5,103 nt of DNA from Bacilli bacterium. GTDB taxonomy: Bacteria > Bacillota_I > Bacilli_A > RF39 > UBA660. The translations under genes and the position numbers were made by a program. The notes under the pieces were generated by a model. The model saw nothing but the letters and a program-made list of their open reading frames with translations. It made no database searches and was not told the DNA's origin. The DNA lies in NCBI GenBank assembly GCA_900772445.1, contig CAAHEL010000091.1:1-5103 (forward strand), written 5' to 3'. This document shows positions 4,957 to 5,103 of the stretch, piece after piece. The stretch's first letter is position 1. Every line of letters starts with the position of its first letter.

Positions 4957-5103
4957 ATGGCAGTAGTATCTATGAATAATCTACTAGAAGCTGGAGTTCA
5001 TTTTGGTCATCAAACTAAAAGATGGAATCCAAAGATGAAAGAGTATATCTACAACTCTCGTGATGATATTTATATAATTGATTTACAAAAAACTGTAGAA
5101 AAA
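4957..5103 (+). CDS. rpsB: 30S ribosomal protein S2, N-terminal 49 codons (truncated at window end)
   Basis: The 49 encoded residues start with MAVVSMNNLLEAGVHFGHQT and continue with KRWNPKMKEYIY and IYIIDLQKTVEK. This is the highly conserved N-terminus of bacterial S2: the LLEAGVHFGHQT block, RWNPKM and IIDLQKT are near-identical to Bacillus S2 as I recall it. S2 binds late to the 30S subunit at the head-body junction and helps recruit S1 or mRNA. The start is fixed by the strong AAGGAGG (4941-4947), nine bases before ATG 4957. A second GGAGG at 4927-4931 abuts the leader structure. Full-length S2 is about 240-260 residues, so roughly four fifths of the gene lies beyond the edge; in Bacillota tsf usually follows. 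W23 is TGG. Confidence 0.97.
   Translation, partial: MAVVSMNNLLEAGVHFGHQTKRWNPKMKEYIYNSRDDIYIIDLQKTVEK

Noticed and set aside
157..5103. Mycoplasma-type code with TGA as Trp
   Set aside because: All six Trp codons seen are TGG and no reading frame is extended through TGA, so there is no evidence for recoding, although no gene in the window stops at TGA either.
1..5103. CRISPR array, tRNA/rRNA genes, insertion sequences or phage modules
   Set aside because: No regularly spaced repeats, no cloverleaf or rRNA-like segments, no terminal inverted repeats with transposase, and no recognisable phage proteins were seen.

Overview
The window comes from a strongly AT-rich, low-GC Gram-positive-type bacterium. 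Coding regions are dominated by A/T-ending codons, most genes have good Shine-Dalgarno sequences, and the ribosomal protein S2 start at the right edge closely resembles Bacillota S2. All six Trp codons in the window (W211 and W329 of the flippase, W28 and W62 of the peptidase, W95 of the gene ending at 2908, W23 of S2) are TGG, and no frame needs TGA read-through. This favours the standard bacterial code over the Mycoplasma code. A Bacilli-like or uncultured gut lineage related to the Acholeplasma/RF39 side is a reasonable inference, not a demonstrated assignment.

Left part, + strand. The window opens in the last 30 codons of a probable surface protein ending in an RPVLYLKSN...GDGS..NPY type C-terminus (1-94), closed by an AT-rich intrinsic terminator (99-131). 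Two + strand genes follow. The first is a polytopic Wzx/MATE-like polysaccharide flippase (157-1677). The second is a short M3-like (oligoendopeptidase F-like) zinc peptidase with HEMGH and a Glu 25 residues downstream (1738-2898). Each is preceded by the same extended -10 box (TGTTATAYT) at the same distance from its ATG. No terminator was seen between them, so read-through plus a second promoter is possible.

Middle part, - strand. Two genes of unknown function form an operon read right to left. The first, 382 aa (3568-4716), is a soluble, acidic, coiled-coil-like protein with one C-terminal membrane anchor. It is followed 18 nt later by a 213 aa cytosolic protein (2908-3549) that ends in a lysine-rich tail and QTSLFD, which resembles a bacterial sliding-clamp-binding peptide. 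The operon converges on the peptidase gene, and one hairpin with T tracts on both strands (about 2890-2952) probably ends both transcripts. That hairpin overlaps the last codons of the 213 aa gene.

Right part, + strand. A 240-nt divergent intergenic region (4717-4956) holds a promoter for the - strand operon, a promoter for rpsB, and a structured rpsB leader. The leader folds on paper into two stacked helices joined by what looks like a textbook kink-turn (CUGA opposite GUAGACG), capped by a GCC-AGAA-GGU hairpin. It is followed by the rpsB Shine-Dalgarno and the first 49 codons of rpsB. This leader is the most interesting non-coding element in the window. The 382/213 aa operon is the most interesting uncharacterised protein pair.
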